From: Acytostelium subglobosum LB1
Lineage: Eukaryota > Evosea > Eumycetozoa > Acytosteliales > Acytosteliaceae
Assembly (NCBI RefSeq): GCF_000787575.1
Contig: NW_012236514.1
Span: 248,001-312,000, forward strand
Direction of reading: 5' to 3'
DNA: 64,000 nucleotides
The notes under the pieces were generated by a model, which saw nothing but the letters and a program-made list of their open reading frames with translations, did not search any database and was not told the DNA's origin. This document shows, piece by piece, positions 22,362 through 32,131 of the stretch; positions within the stretch are counted from its first letter, which is position 1, and every line of letters starts with the position of its first letter. The translations under genes and the position numbers were made by a program.

Positions 22362-23178
22362 GGTTCAGGCAGGTCGATGATGGTAATTGAGTTGTTATTC
22401 ATCACAAAAAGTATTAATAAAGTTAGTATCACTAGTTAATTGTAGTCGTGGAGGAAGCGACAACGGCAACAACAATAATAATATTATTACATATTGGTTG
22501 ATGGGATGGTTTGTTGGTTGGATGAATAGATTGATTGATTGGAAGAGTTGGATTATGCGTAGTTGAGTACATGCTAACCGGAAACTGGTCAGCTGATTGA
22601 ATGATTGATGTGTGTGAATGGTAGTGTGTGGGTTCATGTGTTTGATCAGAATGACACTTACTACGCTTATACATAAATCTGTTCAACAATTAAGGGGTGT
22701 TCATGTGTTATAAGTGATCAATCAATAACATCCATTTAAGTAAGCAATCAATTAATCAATCAATCAATCATTCAATAAGTTAGAAGGAATAAGCGTAGTT
22801 GGCGAGTGAGATTGGGCAGTTCGCTAATGTTCGCCTGGAAGATGAATGATTATAATTAATATACTTATAAGTAGATGTCACGTGTTGCATCTGAATCTCG
22901 TTCAAACTGATACTAATTCTCGTTCAAGTGAGAATTAACATTCTTCTAATATCCATTCTTAATGAGTTGAATAGATAAGTTACATCTTTTCAATGGATTG
23001 TACATGGTACCAATTCATATCCGTTCAAATCATATCCAATCATATCCAATCATATCCAAACCAATCAATAATATTCACTATAAATAAGAATGATTAATCA
23101 TTCCTTACATTCATCAAATCAAACAATTAATAATTATATTTATTACTTAATACTCAAATCCAATCAATCAATTCAAAA
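22362..23178. other. Gap between cyb5r and the HssA-like gene
   Basis: 817 bp. A minus-strand frame from ATG 22674 to 22432 (80 residues, His/Thr-rich then a short hydrophobic end) exists but is low complexity and unconvincing. TGAT/TTGA repeats are common near 22500-22770. The motif CATATCCAAT recurs several times near 23030-23060, in what should be the promoter of the HssA-like gene. Confidence 0.4.
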
Positions 23179-23479
23179 ATGACCATCATGAGTATGTTTG
23201 AATATCCCTGCATTCCATCTAATGGATAATAATAATTAACTTACAATTATTCAAACAGAGTCCATCTCCTCCCTCGGCAACGTTGCCTCTGCCTCTGCCA
23301 TCAACAAGAACACCGTCTCAACATCAGGTGCACTGGGTGCCTCCCAGTCTGCTAACACCAATGCCGGTTTGACCCAAGTTGTTGGTGGTCTGGTTGTCGG
23401 TGTTGAGAACACTGTCAACGGTCTCCTGTTCGGCGTCCTTGGAGCTGTTGACGGTCTCCTCGGTGGTCTCGGCTTGTAA
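23179..23479 (+). CDS. HssA/2C/7E-family small Gly-rich protein
   Basis: Two exons, 23179-23191 and 23259-23479, join in phase to 77 residues. The start MTIMKSISSLGNV matches the conserved head of the dictyostelid HssA/2C/7E family (usually MTI.xSISSxGN), and an intron after the first few codons is typical of those genes. The rest is Ser/Ala/Asn then Gly/Leu/Val-rich, with the repeated pattern NGLLFGVLG and DGLLGGLGL. In D. discoideum the family is large and developmentally expressed; its biochemical role is unknown. This copy is a single gene here and its tail is more hydrophobic than the Gly/Ser-rich tails I know. Confidence 0.75.
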
Positions 23480-23759
23480 ATCAATGTCCATCATACCTTT
23501 ATAATTTATTATTATTATTATTATTATTTTTTTATTAGTTCCTAATAAACACCAACATAGCTAGCTTGCTAACAACAAATAATGGAGTGAAGGAGGGAGG
23601 GTAGTTTAATGAAGGGATGTCCGTGTGTGTATGTACATTGATTGGATATGATTGGGTTTGATCATGTGATCATTTGTGAATCGCGATATTGGTGATTGAT
23701 TGACTGGCTGATTGTTTGTTGAGGGTAGCAAGTTGATGTGATTTTATCATTGAGATTGT

Positions 23760-24645
23760 TCAATAAATTAAAGGAATATAATATGAGAGTGACATGTCCT
23801 TCTCCATGACATGTAGTACCAGTGTGCTACCCTCGTGAATGCAGCACACTACATGATTGGCATCGATCTGATGCGAGACCAATGCCTTTGAGAACTTCTT
23901 GATGTCCACCTTGATGGTTGAGTAGTTGTCTGCTTGCAATGAAGGTTGTCCCTCGATTGTAGGATAGGTGATATCGTAGAATGTCTTGATTGATCCAGTG
24001 CCAGTCTCGACAGAGAAGCACAATGCTTGCTGTGTGTTGGTGTTGACCTCGATTGTTAGGTGATCGGATATATTGCGCATCTTCTCAATCATGTTTTGAA
24101 CGTGCTTGAGTGGCGGCATGAAGAAGTTGAAGCTGGAGCCGGGCAGCTTGGGCTCGACAAAGTTGGCCAGGTTCTGCGCGGACAGCACCACGATGGGGAT
24201 GTCCTGCGTCAGGAAGACAGCTCGTGACGACTGTGTGATTGTGAATGTGAGGAAGGGCGTGTTGCATCCGTCCTTCTTCCTCAGACGCACGTGAGTGTCA
24301 CCAGAGATGTTGACGGCCGACTGCAACACCTGTTTCAAATGCTGTAGGTGTATCTGAATGGCAATGATGTTGTTGTTCAGACTGGAGATGACAGTGTCCT
24401 CAAAGAAGAGGTAAGTGGCACCGTCGACCCACACCTGCATCGAGTCATTCGCATCACTGGCCACAATGAATCTAGTGAGCTCAGGTGCAATGTGCATTAT
24501 ACATTCACCTTTTATCTTTATGATTGATTGTACTATCTCTGTTTCATTCGTTAGGATGATTGTTTGATTGATTAATTGAATGATTGATTATCTAGGACTT
24601 ACTCAATAGTTTCTTCGAAGCATGTATCTTTGCGTTAAACTTCAT
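23760..24645 (-). CDS. hus1: Hus1, 9-1-1 checkpoint clamp subunit
   Basis: Subunit of the Rad9-Rad1-Hus1 clamp that is loaded at damaged DNA and activates ATR signalling in the nucleus. Exons 24645-24603 and 24508-23760 join in phase to 263 residues; human HUS1 has 280. The first exon gives MKFNAKIHASKKLL, matching the Hus1 start (MKFRAKI in human). Later landmarks include LTRFIVASDANDSMQVW, IIAIQIHLQHLKQVLQ, LTFTITQSSRAVFLTQDIPI (the PCNA-like core with its interdomain connection) and a C-terminal strand MEKDMSLSYYIPLIY. The intron contains TCCTAACG, a good branch-point match. It is divergent from the Byr4-like gene. Confidence 0.9.
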
Positions 24646-25467
24646 CTCTGTATATGTGTATCTGTTATGTTTGTATCTGTTGTGAATATCTGATTTTTGT
24701 TATTTACATGATGTTTCAATGTCATGTCATTCAAATTTTTGAATTTCTTCGAAGATTGGATTTCTTGATCCCATGTTTGAATTGTTTACCGTTTGTTGAC
24801 GTGTCTGTTCACAATCAAAATCATAAAGATCGTCAATTAGATACTAGACTTGCCATAAGTATTTTCCAAAACATACTGTTTCAAAGAAAAGAATAAATCT
24901 GTCATAGAGAGTTAACATATTTGTTAGATATATAGATTGAGTAGTCGTTTCAAATAGATATGATTAGTAATCGATTATTGAACCCAACAACAACAACAAC
25001 AACTACTACATCATAAATAGATCTCACCTTTTGTGATGTCCCCGCTCTCTTATTCTTTGTGTGTCAGGATGTCTGCCCACCTGCGGAGGTTGTTTATCTT
25101 TGAAGACACTTTGCCAACTTCACACTTTTCATTCAGACAAAGGTTCTGATAATCAAAGTGAGGACCACACTCAAGCACACCTTTAGCACCACACAAGTTA
25201 TTGTCGACAAAGTTTTGTTGTTGTTGTTAGCACTGGATTGGCTTGGATGGTCCATCCATCATTCATTCATTACACGTGTATATCACGACACATAGGCAAT
25301 GCCTCTTCTAATGTTGTTGTTGTTATTGTTGTTGTTGTTGTACTGTAACTTATAATTGTAATTCATTATAATACCTTCATTCTTTCAATCATTCATTCAT
25401 TCAATCTTTGTATTATTAGTCATTGTACAATAGTTTAGTTGCAGATGTTGGTATCATACATCCAGTT
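24646..25467. other. Divergent gap between hus1 and the Byr4-like gene
   Basis: 822 bp presumably carrying both promoters. It contains runs of GTTGTT (25213-25230 and 25311-25340) and ATTCATTC (25380-25403). A hydrophobic, Cys-rich frame at about 24654-24896 begins without a conserved motif and is probably not a gene. Confidence 0.5.
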
Positions 25468-27697
25468 ATGATAATGGAAATAGGTGGGTATCATCATCAT
25501 CATTATCATGTTGTTTGTTGGATGGACCTAACACATACACACCTATTTCCAAAAGTAGATGCAGAGGATAGTCCGGCAAGAGTAAATATAAGGAAGGCAA
25601 GTGAATTATTGATGGATCTAGAACGAATGGTAAAGGAAGAGATGGCCATGTTGGAGGTGTTCCATCTCACACCCTCTGATGGGTCTGGACTGGCGAGTCC
25701 ATTCAGACATCATAACAACAATGATGTATCATTTGAGCATGCCATATCAAAAGCAAAGAGAAGGGTAACTATACTGTTCACCAGGTCATGTTTTTGGATG
25801 AAGGAATGGATGATACTTACACCTATATATGTATCAACAGTTTGAGAAAAGAAGAGGACCAACTTTGATCAAACCGTTGAACAAGAAACAGAATAGAGTG
25901 GTAGTTGGTGATATGGAGTTTGATCCAGTGTCACTCACCTGGAAGGGCAATGATGATGAACTGAGTGGCTTTCCACGAGGCGTAGCACCAGCCCTCATCT
26001 CAAACATGGGCAGACACGAGGATTCAATGGTCATTGGCAACATGAGATGGGATCCAAAACTACAAGAATGGCGAGGTAATGAAGCGGACCTACTTCGCTT
26101 CAGAACACCTGGCCTTATCACTCCTCTCAATGGTGGTGTACTTGATACCAAGGGTATGTTTGTTTGTATTTTCCGCTGACACTGATCGAATACTAACAAA
26201 GGAATGTCCAACATAAAGTCCAAAATGGAATGGTCCTTGATCCAGTCACAATGAAATGGCGAGGCAATGAAGATGACTTGGACGTGTTTGAGGCAATGGA
26301 CGATCAGAATAATGATAATAGTAAGTGGGTGAACCAACCAATCTGGACCTATTGACTTGCGTCTAACACTCCGTCCTTCAGCCTTTAAAGAAGAAGGAGA
26401 ATTCAATATCACAGAGGCATTGTTACAATCATTCTATGAATGCCAGAACAAACATGCTATGGACTTGGGTGGATGGTTCCCAGAGTCGAGGGACTTGGAC
26501 GATCGTGAACATCTTGGAGCAATCAGACAGATGTCAATAAGCAAGTTGATACAAAACACTACATCATCGTCATCATCCAATTCATCAATGATACCAACAA
26601 TCGATGATAATGGACAAGTGGTACCTTGTTCAAACAACAATGTACTTCCAATGCTACTAAAGAAAAAGAAGAAGAAGGTGGTCGACGAGACTAATGAATG
26701 GGACGATGTGGACTTTGAAGGTCCTCAACCCAAACTACAACTCAAACTAAATCCACACATCGATGCTACAACACACGAATCATCCGCAACCAACGAGGAG
26801 AGCAACTGGGACAAGGAGATGGGCTTTGCATCCGACGACGAGACATCCAGCAGCAGTGGCACTGGTAGCCATAAGCACACGCCACGCAACAAGCTTGAGG
26901 AGTGGTCAGACTTTGGTAGTTTTGACTCGGCCAAACTGGAGAGGTTCAGGGAGAGCGAGGAGGCACTGGACGACGATGACCTGGATTGGTCATCACTTGG
27001 CTCACGCAAGCCATTGGCCAAGCGACACATTGGTCTAAAGACATTAAGTGGTGGATCACTATCAAAGACATATCGTAGCGCAGAGAAGACTGGCAGCCTT
27101 AACCTTAGACAAGGTAGCAGCACACTCAACAACATCCCACCTCTCACCAGTCCGAACCTCTCACCAGTTCAGTCCAGCGCCACCTCAACGCCAAACATGA
27201 TGGAGGAGTGCTTTGATGATCTGGACATTGAAGGACCACTGGCACTCAAGCATAGGTTACACAATGATGACTTTCAAACATTGTCCGCCGACGAACCATG
27301 GTCCATACACGACCAAAAGCCTGAGGCTCTATTACCTGGTGTTTGCCGCGAGGTATTGGAAGAGGAGTGGCCTGAGGTCATTATCCCACCTGGCCTCTGT
27401 GTCATGAAGCCAAACGATGTGAACAGGAGACTGTTGCCACATTTCACAAGGCTGGCCATCGAGGACTACAGCAGCGACTTTATGTTACCAAACAATGGAG
27501 AGAGTACCAAGTTGATATTTAAGCCTTACCAACTGGTTGACGATCCATTCGGAGATGACGACGATGAAGGTTGGGATGACATCAACTTCCCAGACAACTT
27601 CCATGTGGGTGTGGGGGTGACAACTTCCACTTCCACGGCGCCACAATCATCAACTGTACATCATGTAACAACATCCAATAATAATAATTATTATTAA
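25468..27697 (+). CDS. Byr4/Bfa1-like protein (mitotic exit/septation GAP component)
   Basis: Exons 25468-25483, 25559-25764, 25841-26153, 26219-26320 and 26382-27697 join in phase to 650 residues. The recognisable part is a tandem motif with spacing like fungal Byr4/Bfa1: VVVGDMEFDPVSLTWKGN, MVIGNMRWDPKLQEWRGN and NGMVLDPVTMKWRGNEDDL, preceded by GPTLIKPLN. In fungi, Byr4/Bfa1 with Cdc16/Bub2 forms the GAP for the Spg1/Tem1 GTPase that controls septation and mitotic exit. The C-terminal half is acidic and Ser-rich with DDLDIEGP, EEWPEVIIPPG and DDEGWDDINFPDN. The assignment rests on motif memory, not a search. The first exon is 16 nt (MIMEI); a few residues at the start are tentative. Confidence 0.68.
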
Positions 27698-27702
27698 TTT
27701 AT

Positions 27703-28557
27703 TTAAGCAATGATCAGTAGTGATGATAGTATTAATACAAGTAGTGTGATGATGATGTTGGGGAGTAGCGTGGAACCTGATGAGTACTTTGAAATGTACA
27801 TCTGGCCATTGATACAGTCTGATGTGTTGAATTGATTGTTTGAGAAGACTACAGTGTCCTCCACAACCTTTGGTATTGTGACAAGTATGCTCTCATTTAG
27901 ATCAGATGTGATTCTTAGAGTGAATGGACCCTTGCTATGATCATTGATACTAATGAATGGGTTGTAATCAGCTCTCTTCAACTTTGTGAATGATGTACTG
28001 TTGGCCAACTGAATGTCCACAGACTTGATGCCAACCTTGCTATTGAATATGAGGAATGCCGACCATGAGTAGTTTGAGCCCTTCATCATCTTGACTCCAA
28101 CACCACTGGTTGGCATGTTGCCACAGGTGACCTTGCGCCATCTTAAGTTCTCCAAGTAGCCCTGTGACTTGTTGCCCAACTGAACGAATGCGGCCTGCGA
28201 GAGGTCGAGGTGGTAGGGTCGGTCACACACGGGGTTGCCCTCGATTGGACATAGGTCTGTGACATAGACGACGATCGTGCGATTGGTGTAGGGTGAGTAG
28301 ACTTCGAGGCAATCGCCACAGTTTGTTCCATTGTTGTACCAGACCTCCGAGAGTGCTGTGATGTATGGTGTGCCTGGTGCCGTTGTTCCATAGAGGTTGC
28401 CAAAGGAACATGCGCCATTTGCATAGTCGAGGTCATAGTAAGTGGCCGATGTATTGCGATACTCTTGATCCAGTGAACAACCAGACACTTGATTGATGTT
28501 GTGACCAAACAACAACAAGTTGATGGCCGCGACAATGACAACGTATCCCATATTCAT
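27703..28557 (-). CDS. Expansin-like secreted or GPI-anchored protein
   Basis: Single exon of 284 residues with a signal peptide (MGYVVIVAAINLLLFG). The double-psi barrel of the expansin fold follows: ATYYDLDYANGACSFGN, then NNGTNCGDCLEVYSP, VVYVTDLCPIE and HLDLSQAAFVQLGN, including the conserved Cys residues and the barrel Asp in DLCP. A second beta domain (WSAFLIFNSKVGIKSVDIQ) corresponds to the carbohydrate-binding module. The C-terminus is hydrophobic (LLPNIIITLLVLILSSLLIIA) after Ser/Gly, as expected for a GPI anchor signal. Dictyostelids have several expansin-like proteins, thought to loosen the cellulose of stalk and sheath. It is convergent with the Byr4-like gene, with only 5 bp between stop codons. 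Confidence 0.9.
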   Translation of the reverse strand: MNMGYVVIVAAINLLLFGHNINQVSGCSLDQEYRNTSATYYDLDYANGACSFGNLYGTTAPGTPYITALSEVWYNNGTNCGDCLEVYSPYTNRTIVVYVTDLCPIEGNPVCDRPYHLDLSQAAFVQLGNKSQGYLENLRWRKVTCGNMPTSGVGVKMMKGSNYSWSAFLIFNSKVGIKSVDIQLANSTSFTKLKRADYNPFISINDHSKGPFTLRITSDLNESILVTIPKVVEDTVVFSNNQFNTSDCINGQMYISKYSSGSTLLPNIIITLLVLILSSLLIIA

Positions 28558-28761
28558 TGTTTAATCTTGTTCTTTGTTGTTGTTTGTGTTGTGATAATAA
28601 TAAATAGAGTTATGTTTAAATGGACAATGAGTTGATCAAATTTTGATATAAACATAGATATTTTGGAAAGTCTGTGGTGGGAAAAAAATATCTATAATTA
28701 AGATATTTGGGTTTGGGATCATTCCACGAGGATTTTCCTTATTATTACGAACTTCGGATAG

Positions 28762-29047
28762 TGTAACATGAGGAACTTCCAGAGTCGAATGATTCGTTTT
28801 CCAAAGTGTTTTGATGTCGCTTCGCGCACTCAATCACTTCATTCGTTCATTCATAGACAGTGGGTCTTCAATTACTAACTGTCATACTCTCAAGGTATGT
28901 CCTCTTGGTTACACCAATCATTATAAATATAAATAAATAAGTTTATATTAGATTCGTTCATTCATAGACAGTGGGTCTTCAATTACTAACTGTCATACTC
29001 TCAAGTGAACGTTCAATAATATTAAGAGTACATCTCTTTATATTAAA
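28762..29047 (+). mobile_element. Solo LTR, copy A, downstream of tRNA-Tyr
   Basis: A 286-bp element repeated almost identically, inverted, at 45299-45585. It begins TGTAACATGAGG and ends TCTCTTTATATTAAA. A 4-bp ATAG flanks it on both sides (28758-28761 and 29048-29051), as expected for integrase-made target duplications. It has no coding capacity and no terminal inverted repeats, so a solo LTR is the best reading. The other end does not finish in CA, which is atypical. Inside are two 54-bp direct repeats (28841-28894 and 28952-29005) around a 57-bp spacer. It lies 34 bp beyond the 3' end of tRNA-Tyr; dictyostelid Ty3/Gypsy elements of the Skipper-2 or DGLT-A type are known to choose tRNA flanks. 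Near-identity of the copies implies recent activity. Confidence 0.7.
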
Positions 29048-29081
29048 ATAGTATATCATTCATTTTTAATAGCCAAAAAGT

Positions 29082-29167
29082 TCCGACTTGCCAGAATCGA
29101 ACTAGCGACCTTTTGATTACTTTGTTTACACTACAGTCAAACACTCTACCAATTGAGTTAAAGTCGG
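29082..29167 (-). tRNA. tRNA-Tyr (GUA) with 13-nt intron, second copy
   Basis: Identical over its full length, intron included, to the tRNA at 8247-8332, with the same acceptor, D, anticodon (GTA) and T arms. Identity also covers a few flanking bases (AAAAAG before, TTTTTTTT after) but not beyond, so the copies are paralogues 21 kb apart rather than part of a recent long duplication. The flank on its 3' side holds the solo LTR. Confidence 0.93.
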
Positions 29168-29244
29168 TTTTTTTTCAAATTATCATTATTTTTGTTAATA
29201 ACTGAAAAAAAATCCTGGAATTCCTGCAGCTCAATTGAGTCCAG

Positions 29245-29791
29245 TGGCAGGATCCAAACTGGGTGAATGGACCATTGGAAGCATGTCAGGTTGACTACTC
29301 TGCTCATCCAATCCCTGATTTCTACGAGATTGGATCATTGTCATTGGGCGTGTGGAGTGAAGAAGAAGTGAGTTGGCCTGTCCCTCTGCCCCTGTCCACG
29401 ACGAAGGGTTCATTGTGAATGAAGGTGGCTGCTTTGATTGAGTGGCAGCACCAGGTCCATCATCCAAGGACACTACATCCCTCTCAACAACCTCATCAAT
29501 GATTGGTATCTTATTAAGACCGTACCGTACTGCAACTACTGTGATGATGTATGCGAGGGTGTCAACAAGTGCCAATTGTACCCTACCGAACAGTGTGTCT
29601 ATATCCCGACGGCATGTGGCACTGCAGAGGCAGGCCATGGAGTGTTCAACAAGGAGGGCAACATAACATCATTGACCATGTATCCTGATCCCGAATGCCA
29701 GATGACACCCATCCAAAATAATATGGGTAACTGCAACTCCTGTTTGTCCAACAATCTCAATGGCTACATCAATTGCCAAATCAACCAATAA
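29245..29791 (+). pseudogene. Broken Cys-rich gene interrupted by an rpap1 fragment
   Basis: Two protein-like stretches flank a foreign 114-bp piece. Left, 29245-29402 reads WQDPNWVNGPLEACQVDY, later DFYEIGSLSLGVWSEEEVSW. Right, 29517-29791 reads TVPYCNYCDDVCEGVNK, then CVYIPTACGTAEAGH and ends NNLNGYINCQINQ, with about ten cysteines, suggesting a secreted or lumenal domain. The inserted piece (29403-29516) closes the left frame within three codons. No start codon, signal peptide or promoter is seen for the left part, which follows an acceptor-like CCAG after oligo-A and T runs. I recognise no family. It could instead be an exon of a larger gene lost on the left. Confidence 0.5.
29403..29516 (-). 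repeat. 114-bp copy of rpap1 exon 1
   Basis: Matches 51157-51270 at 112 of 114 positions in the same orientation relative to the plus strand. In the source it encodes NKIPIIDEVVERDVVSLDDG and the following 18 residues of RPAP1. The copy lies out of frame inside the Cys-rich gene remnant, 22 kb from the source. No intron, poly-A or clear target duplication marks how it moved. Confidence 0.85.
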
Positions 29792-30161
29792 TGATGATTG
29801 AACTTGAAGTATTATATTATTATTATTATTCTTGTTCATCATTCAAAGATAGGATTAAATGAATAAATACAACATGTCCTCCTGTCTCTATGGGTATGTT
29901 ATATGTTGTATTTGTATTTGTATTAATACAAGTACATAATGTGTTATTGATTTCCAAGACTGAGGGAGGAGGAAAGTGCTTGCTTTTGCAAGGAAGTCAA
30001 CGTCAGCTCCAAAATTCAATGTTTTGACACCAACTCCTTCCAAAAGCATGTATTTTTGTTATCAAGATTCAACCAGGGATCGTTTATTCACACAACTTAT
30101 TATTTGTTTAAGATAGATAGTTATAAATATATATATATATACAATACAATACAATACATCA
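29792..30161. other. Gap upstream of the Vti1-like gene
   Basis: 370 bp, AT-rich, with a TATATA run at 30128-30140 and tandem CAATA at 30142-30157 directly before the start codon. No gene or RNA was recognised. Confidence 0.5.
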
Positions 30162-31224
30162 ATGGTATGTATAAATGAAACAAGCGAGTGATTGATTCAA
30201 ACATACCATCATACATACATAAACTGACATCCTTCATTCATTCATTCTAGTCCAATATATTCGAATCATATGAGGATGAGATCAAGCTGTCCTTCAGAGA
30301 CTTTGATCAGATCGTCAGTAAATTCTCAAATCTTTCACCAGGTACGTAGATCAACATAACGATCACTCAATCAATCACGATCGATCAATCAATCAATCAA
30401 TCAATCAAACATATACCTAACATCGTCATCATACTTTAGAGTTGAAACAAGCTGAACTTGAGAAGCTTGAGCGATTGCTAGCATCGATAGAGAGCAACTT
30501 GGAGAGCCTCAATCTCGAGTCTAATAGGACAGGCAAATCAACCAATCAGTACTTTACACAGTTCTATCAGGCAAAGAAGACATATCAGCAGTACAAGGAC
30601 AAGTACCAGAATGAGAAGAACTACTCAGATCTGCTCGGCTCGCCCAGCTATCGCGACTTTAACAACAGTGCCTCGATGACTCAGCGCGAGAAGGTCACCA
30701 AGGCCAACAAGACGCTCGAGAGCGGCATCCAGATGATCAAAATGGCCAACGACCAGGTGCACCAAGACACCCAGGTGGCCGAAGCCACACTGAACAACAT
30801 GGCACAGCAGCGCGAGCGTCTGCTGGGCTTTGAGAAGAAGTTCGACTCGATTGATCATTATTTGTCATCGGCCAGGAAGACGATTGGAGAGATGTCGCGA
30901 CGTGCCGTCGCCAACAAGGTCATCATGGCTATCATCATCCTCGTGCTCCTCGCATCGATCGGACTGATTGTCTGGTTGAAGTTTGTTCACAACTCTGGCG
31001 GCAATCCTCCCGCAACTACCACCACCACCACAACAACCACAACTGCCACTACAACAGCTACAACTGGCGATACTACAACAGGCACAACAGGCACAACAGG
31101 CACTACCGGTACGACCACCACCACTACTCCACCAACAACAACAACAACAACACAAGCTCCTACAACCACCTCTACTGCTGCTGCCACCGCCTCATTACTC
31201 CTTCGTCAAATGTTGGCGAACTAA
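30162..31224 (+). CDS. Vti1-like Qb-SNARE with Thr-rich lumenal tail
   Basis: Membrane-fusion SNARE of the Golgi-endosome route. Exons 30162-30164, 30251-30341 and 30440-31224 join in phase to 292 residues. The first exon is the ATG alone, followed at once by GTATGT. MSNIFESYEDEIKLSFRDF and the LERLLASIESNLESLNLE helix fit the Vti1 N-terminal bundle. The SNARE motif runs from LESGIQMIKMANDQ through QQRERLLGFEKKFDSIDHYL to SARKTIGEMSRRAVANKVI, then one membrane segment (IMAIIILVLLASIGLIVWL). Normal Vti1 ends within a few residues of the membrane; here about 85 lumenal residues follow, mostly Thr with Gly and Pro (mucin-like), ending LLLRQMLAN. The zero-layer glutamine cannot be fixed with certainty by eye, and membrin/GOS-type Qb SNAREs remain alternatives. 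Confidence 0.75.
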
Positions 31225-31611
31225 TCATTCAATCAATCAATCAATCTCGAGGATGATGGTGATCGTCATAATATTAATTAATTAATAAAGCAATGGTAAT
31301 CCATGATGGTAACCATGCGTTATATATCTTGTAATAACAAACTACATATGCATTGGTGTCAAGGAGCTCTTTTGGTGGCATTCAATCAATAACAGTCGAT
31401 CCGCCTGTCGTGCAATGTTGGATTTACAAAGTGTCCCTGTTTATTCCACAAATCGTTCAGTTCTTCTATCTATCTGCCTGCCTGTCTGTACATCCAAGTC
31501 CTGCTTCCTGTTTCCTTGTTATTATGATGATGATGCTGTTGTTGACCTCAAGAGATGAGAGAGTGAGTGATTATGATGAGGATTCCTGGATCGACGTTGC
31601 AATATGTGAAT
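31225..31611. other. Gap between the convergent SNARE and lamtor5 genes
   Basis: 387 bp containing both 3' flanks. AT-rich with a TTAATTAATTAATAAA run near 31275-31290 suited to polyadenylation of the SNARE mRNA. No gene was recognised. Confidence 0.45.
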
Positions 31612-32131
31612 TTATGGGAGCTTGTGGAGTGCAAAGGTGACCTTGTCAGTCTCTTGAATAAAGATATTGCTATTGTTGTGATTATATGTTAGTGATATGC
31701 TAATGGCTGTGAAACATCGTGAATGTCAACGTCATGTAAACATACGATGAATCAGTCTCTATAGTAATGTTTGGTGTCTCGTTCTTTAATAGCTTTCCCT
31801 TCTCGATCAGAGCTCTATAGTATCCTGCGGTTGATGCGTTGGCAGATCCAGTGGCTGTTCGATTGTGATTGATTGATTCAATGTGTAAGTGAGCTGCGTA
31901 GTCGTCGTCGTTATCGTCGTCGCTGTATCATGATGATGATCATACCCTTCAAGCACAGACCTGACTCATCTACACAAACCATACCAATGACACCATTGGT
32001 CGAGGAGCTAATATGATTGAACAATGTCAGTTTCTGTTGATTGATTCCTGCTGATTCTGATGTTTGCTTTTTCAAACTTATCCATATCAATCATACCATT
32101 GAGTCAGAACATCATTCAATTGCTTATCCAT
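31612..32131 (-). CDS. lamtor5: LAMTOR5/HBXIP, Ragulator subunit
   Basis: Roadblock-like subunit of the Ragulator complex, which anchors Rag GTPases and TORC1 on the lysosome. Four small exons, 32131-32097, 32007-31946, 31854-31746 and 31669-31612, join in phase to 87 residues (human 91). The product opens MDKQLNDVLTQCSSTNGVIG, continues with VCVDESGLCLKATGSANAST (human [20 protein letters not shown]) and AGYYRALIEKGKLL, and ends SNIFIQETDKVTFALHKLP, matching the human NIMIQKHDGITVAVHKM. Each junction is GT-AG; the last intron carries CACTAACAT. It is divergent from uba3 with 524 bp between starts. Because every exon is short, this gene is easy to miss. Confidence 0.88.

Noticed and set aside
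22432-22674. 80-residue His/Thr-rich frame with a hydrophobic end, minus strand
   Set aside because: Mostly simple-sequence DNA, no family resemblance, and no nearby splice partners that extend it convincingly.
24654-24896. Hydrophobic, Cys-rich open frame of about 80 residues
   Set aside because: It lies in the hus1 promoter gap, its apparent start codon is weak, and it has no motif; composition explains it.
28636-28833. Shared peptide SARSDIKTLWKTNHSTLEV in frames at 28.7 kb and 45.5 kb, looking like a conserved protein
   Set aside because: Both frames lie inside the repeated LTR; the shared peptide only reflects the DNA repeat.
29216-29256. EcoRI, PstI and BamHI-like sites clustered in 40 bp, resembling a cloning polylinker
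   Set aside because: The surrounding sequence reads as amoebal coding and tRNA flank, spacing between the sites is irregular and no vector backbone is present; chance is the simpler explanation.
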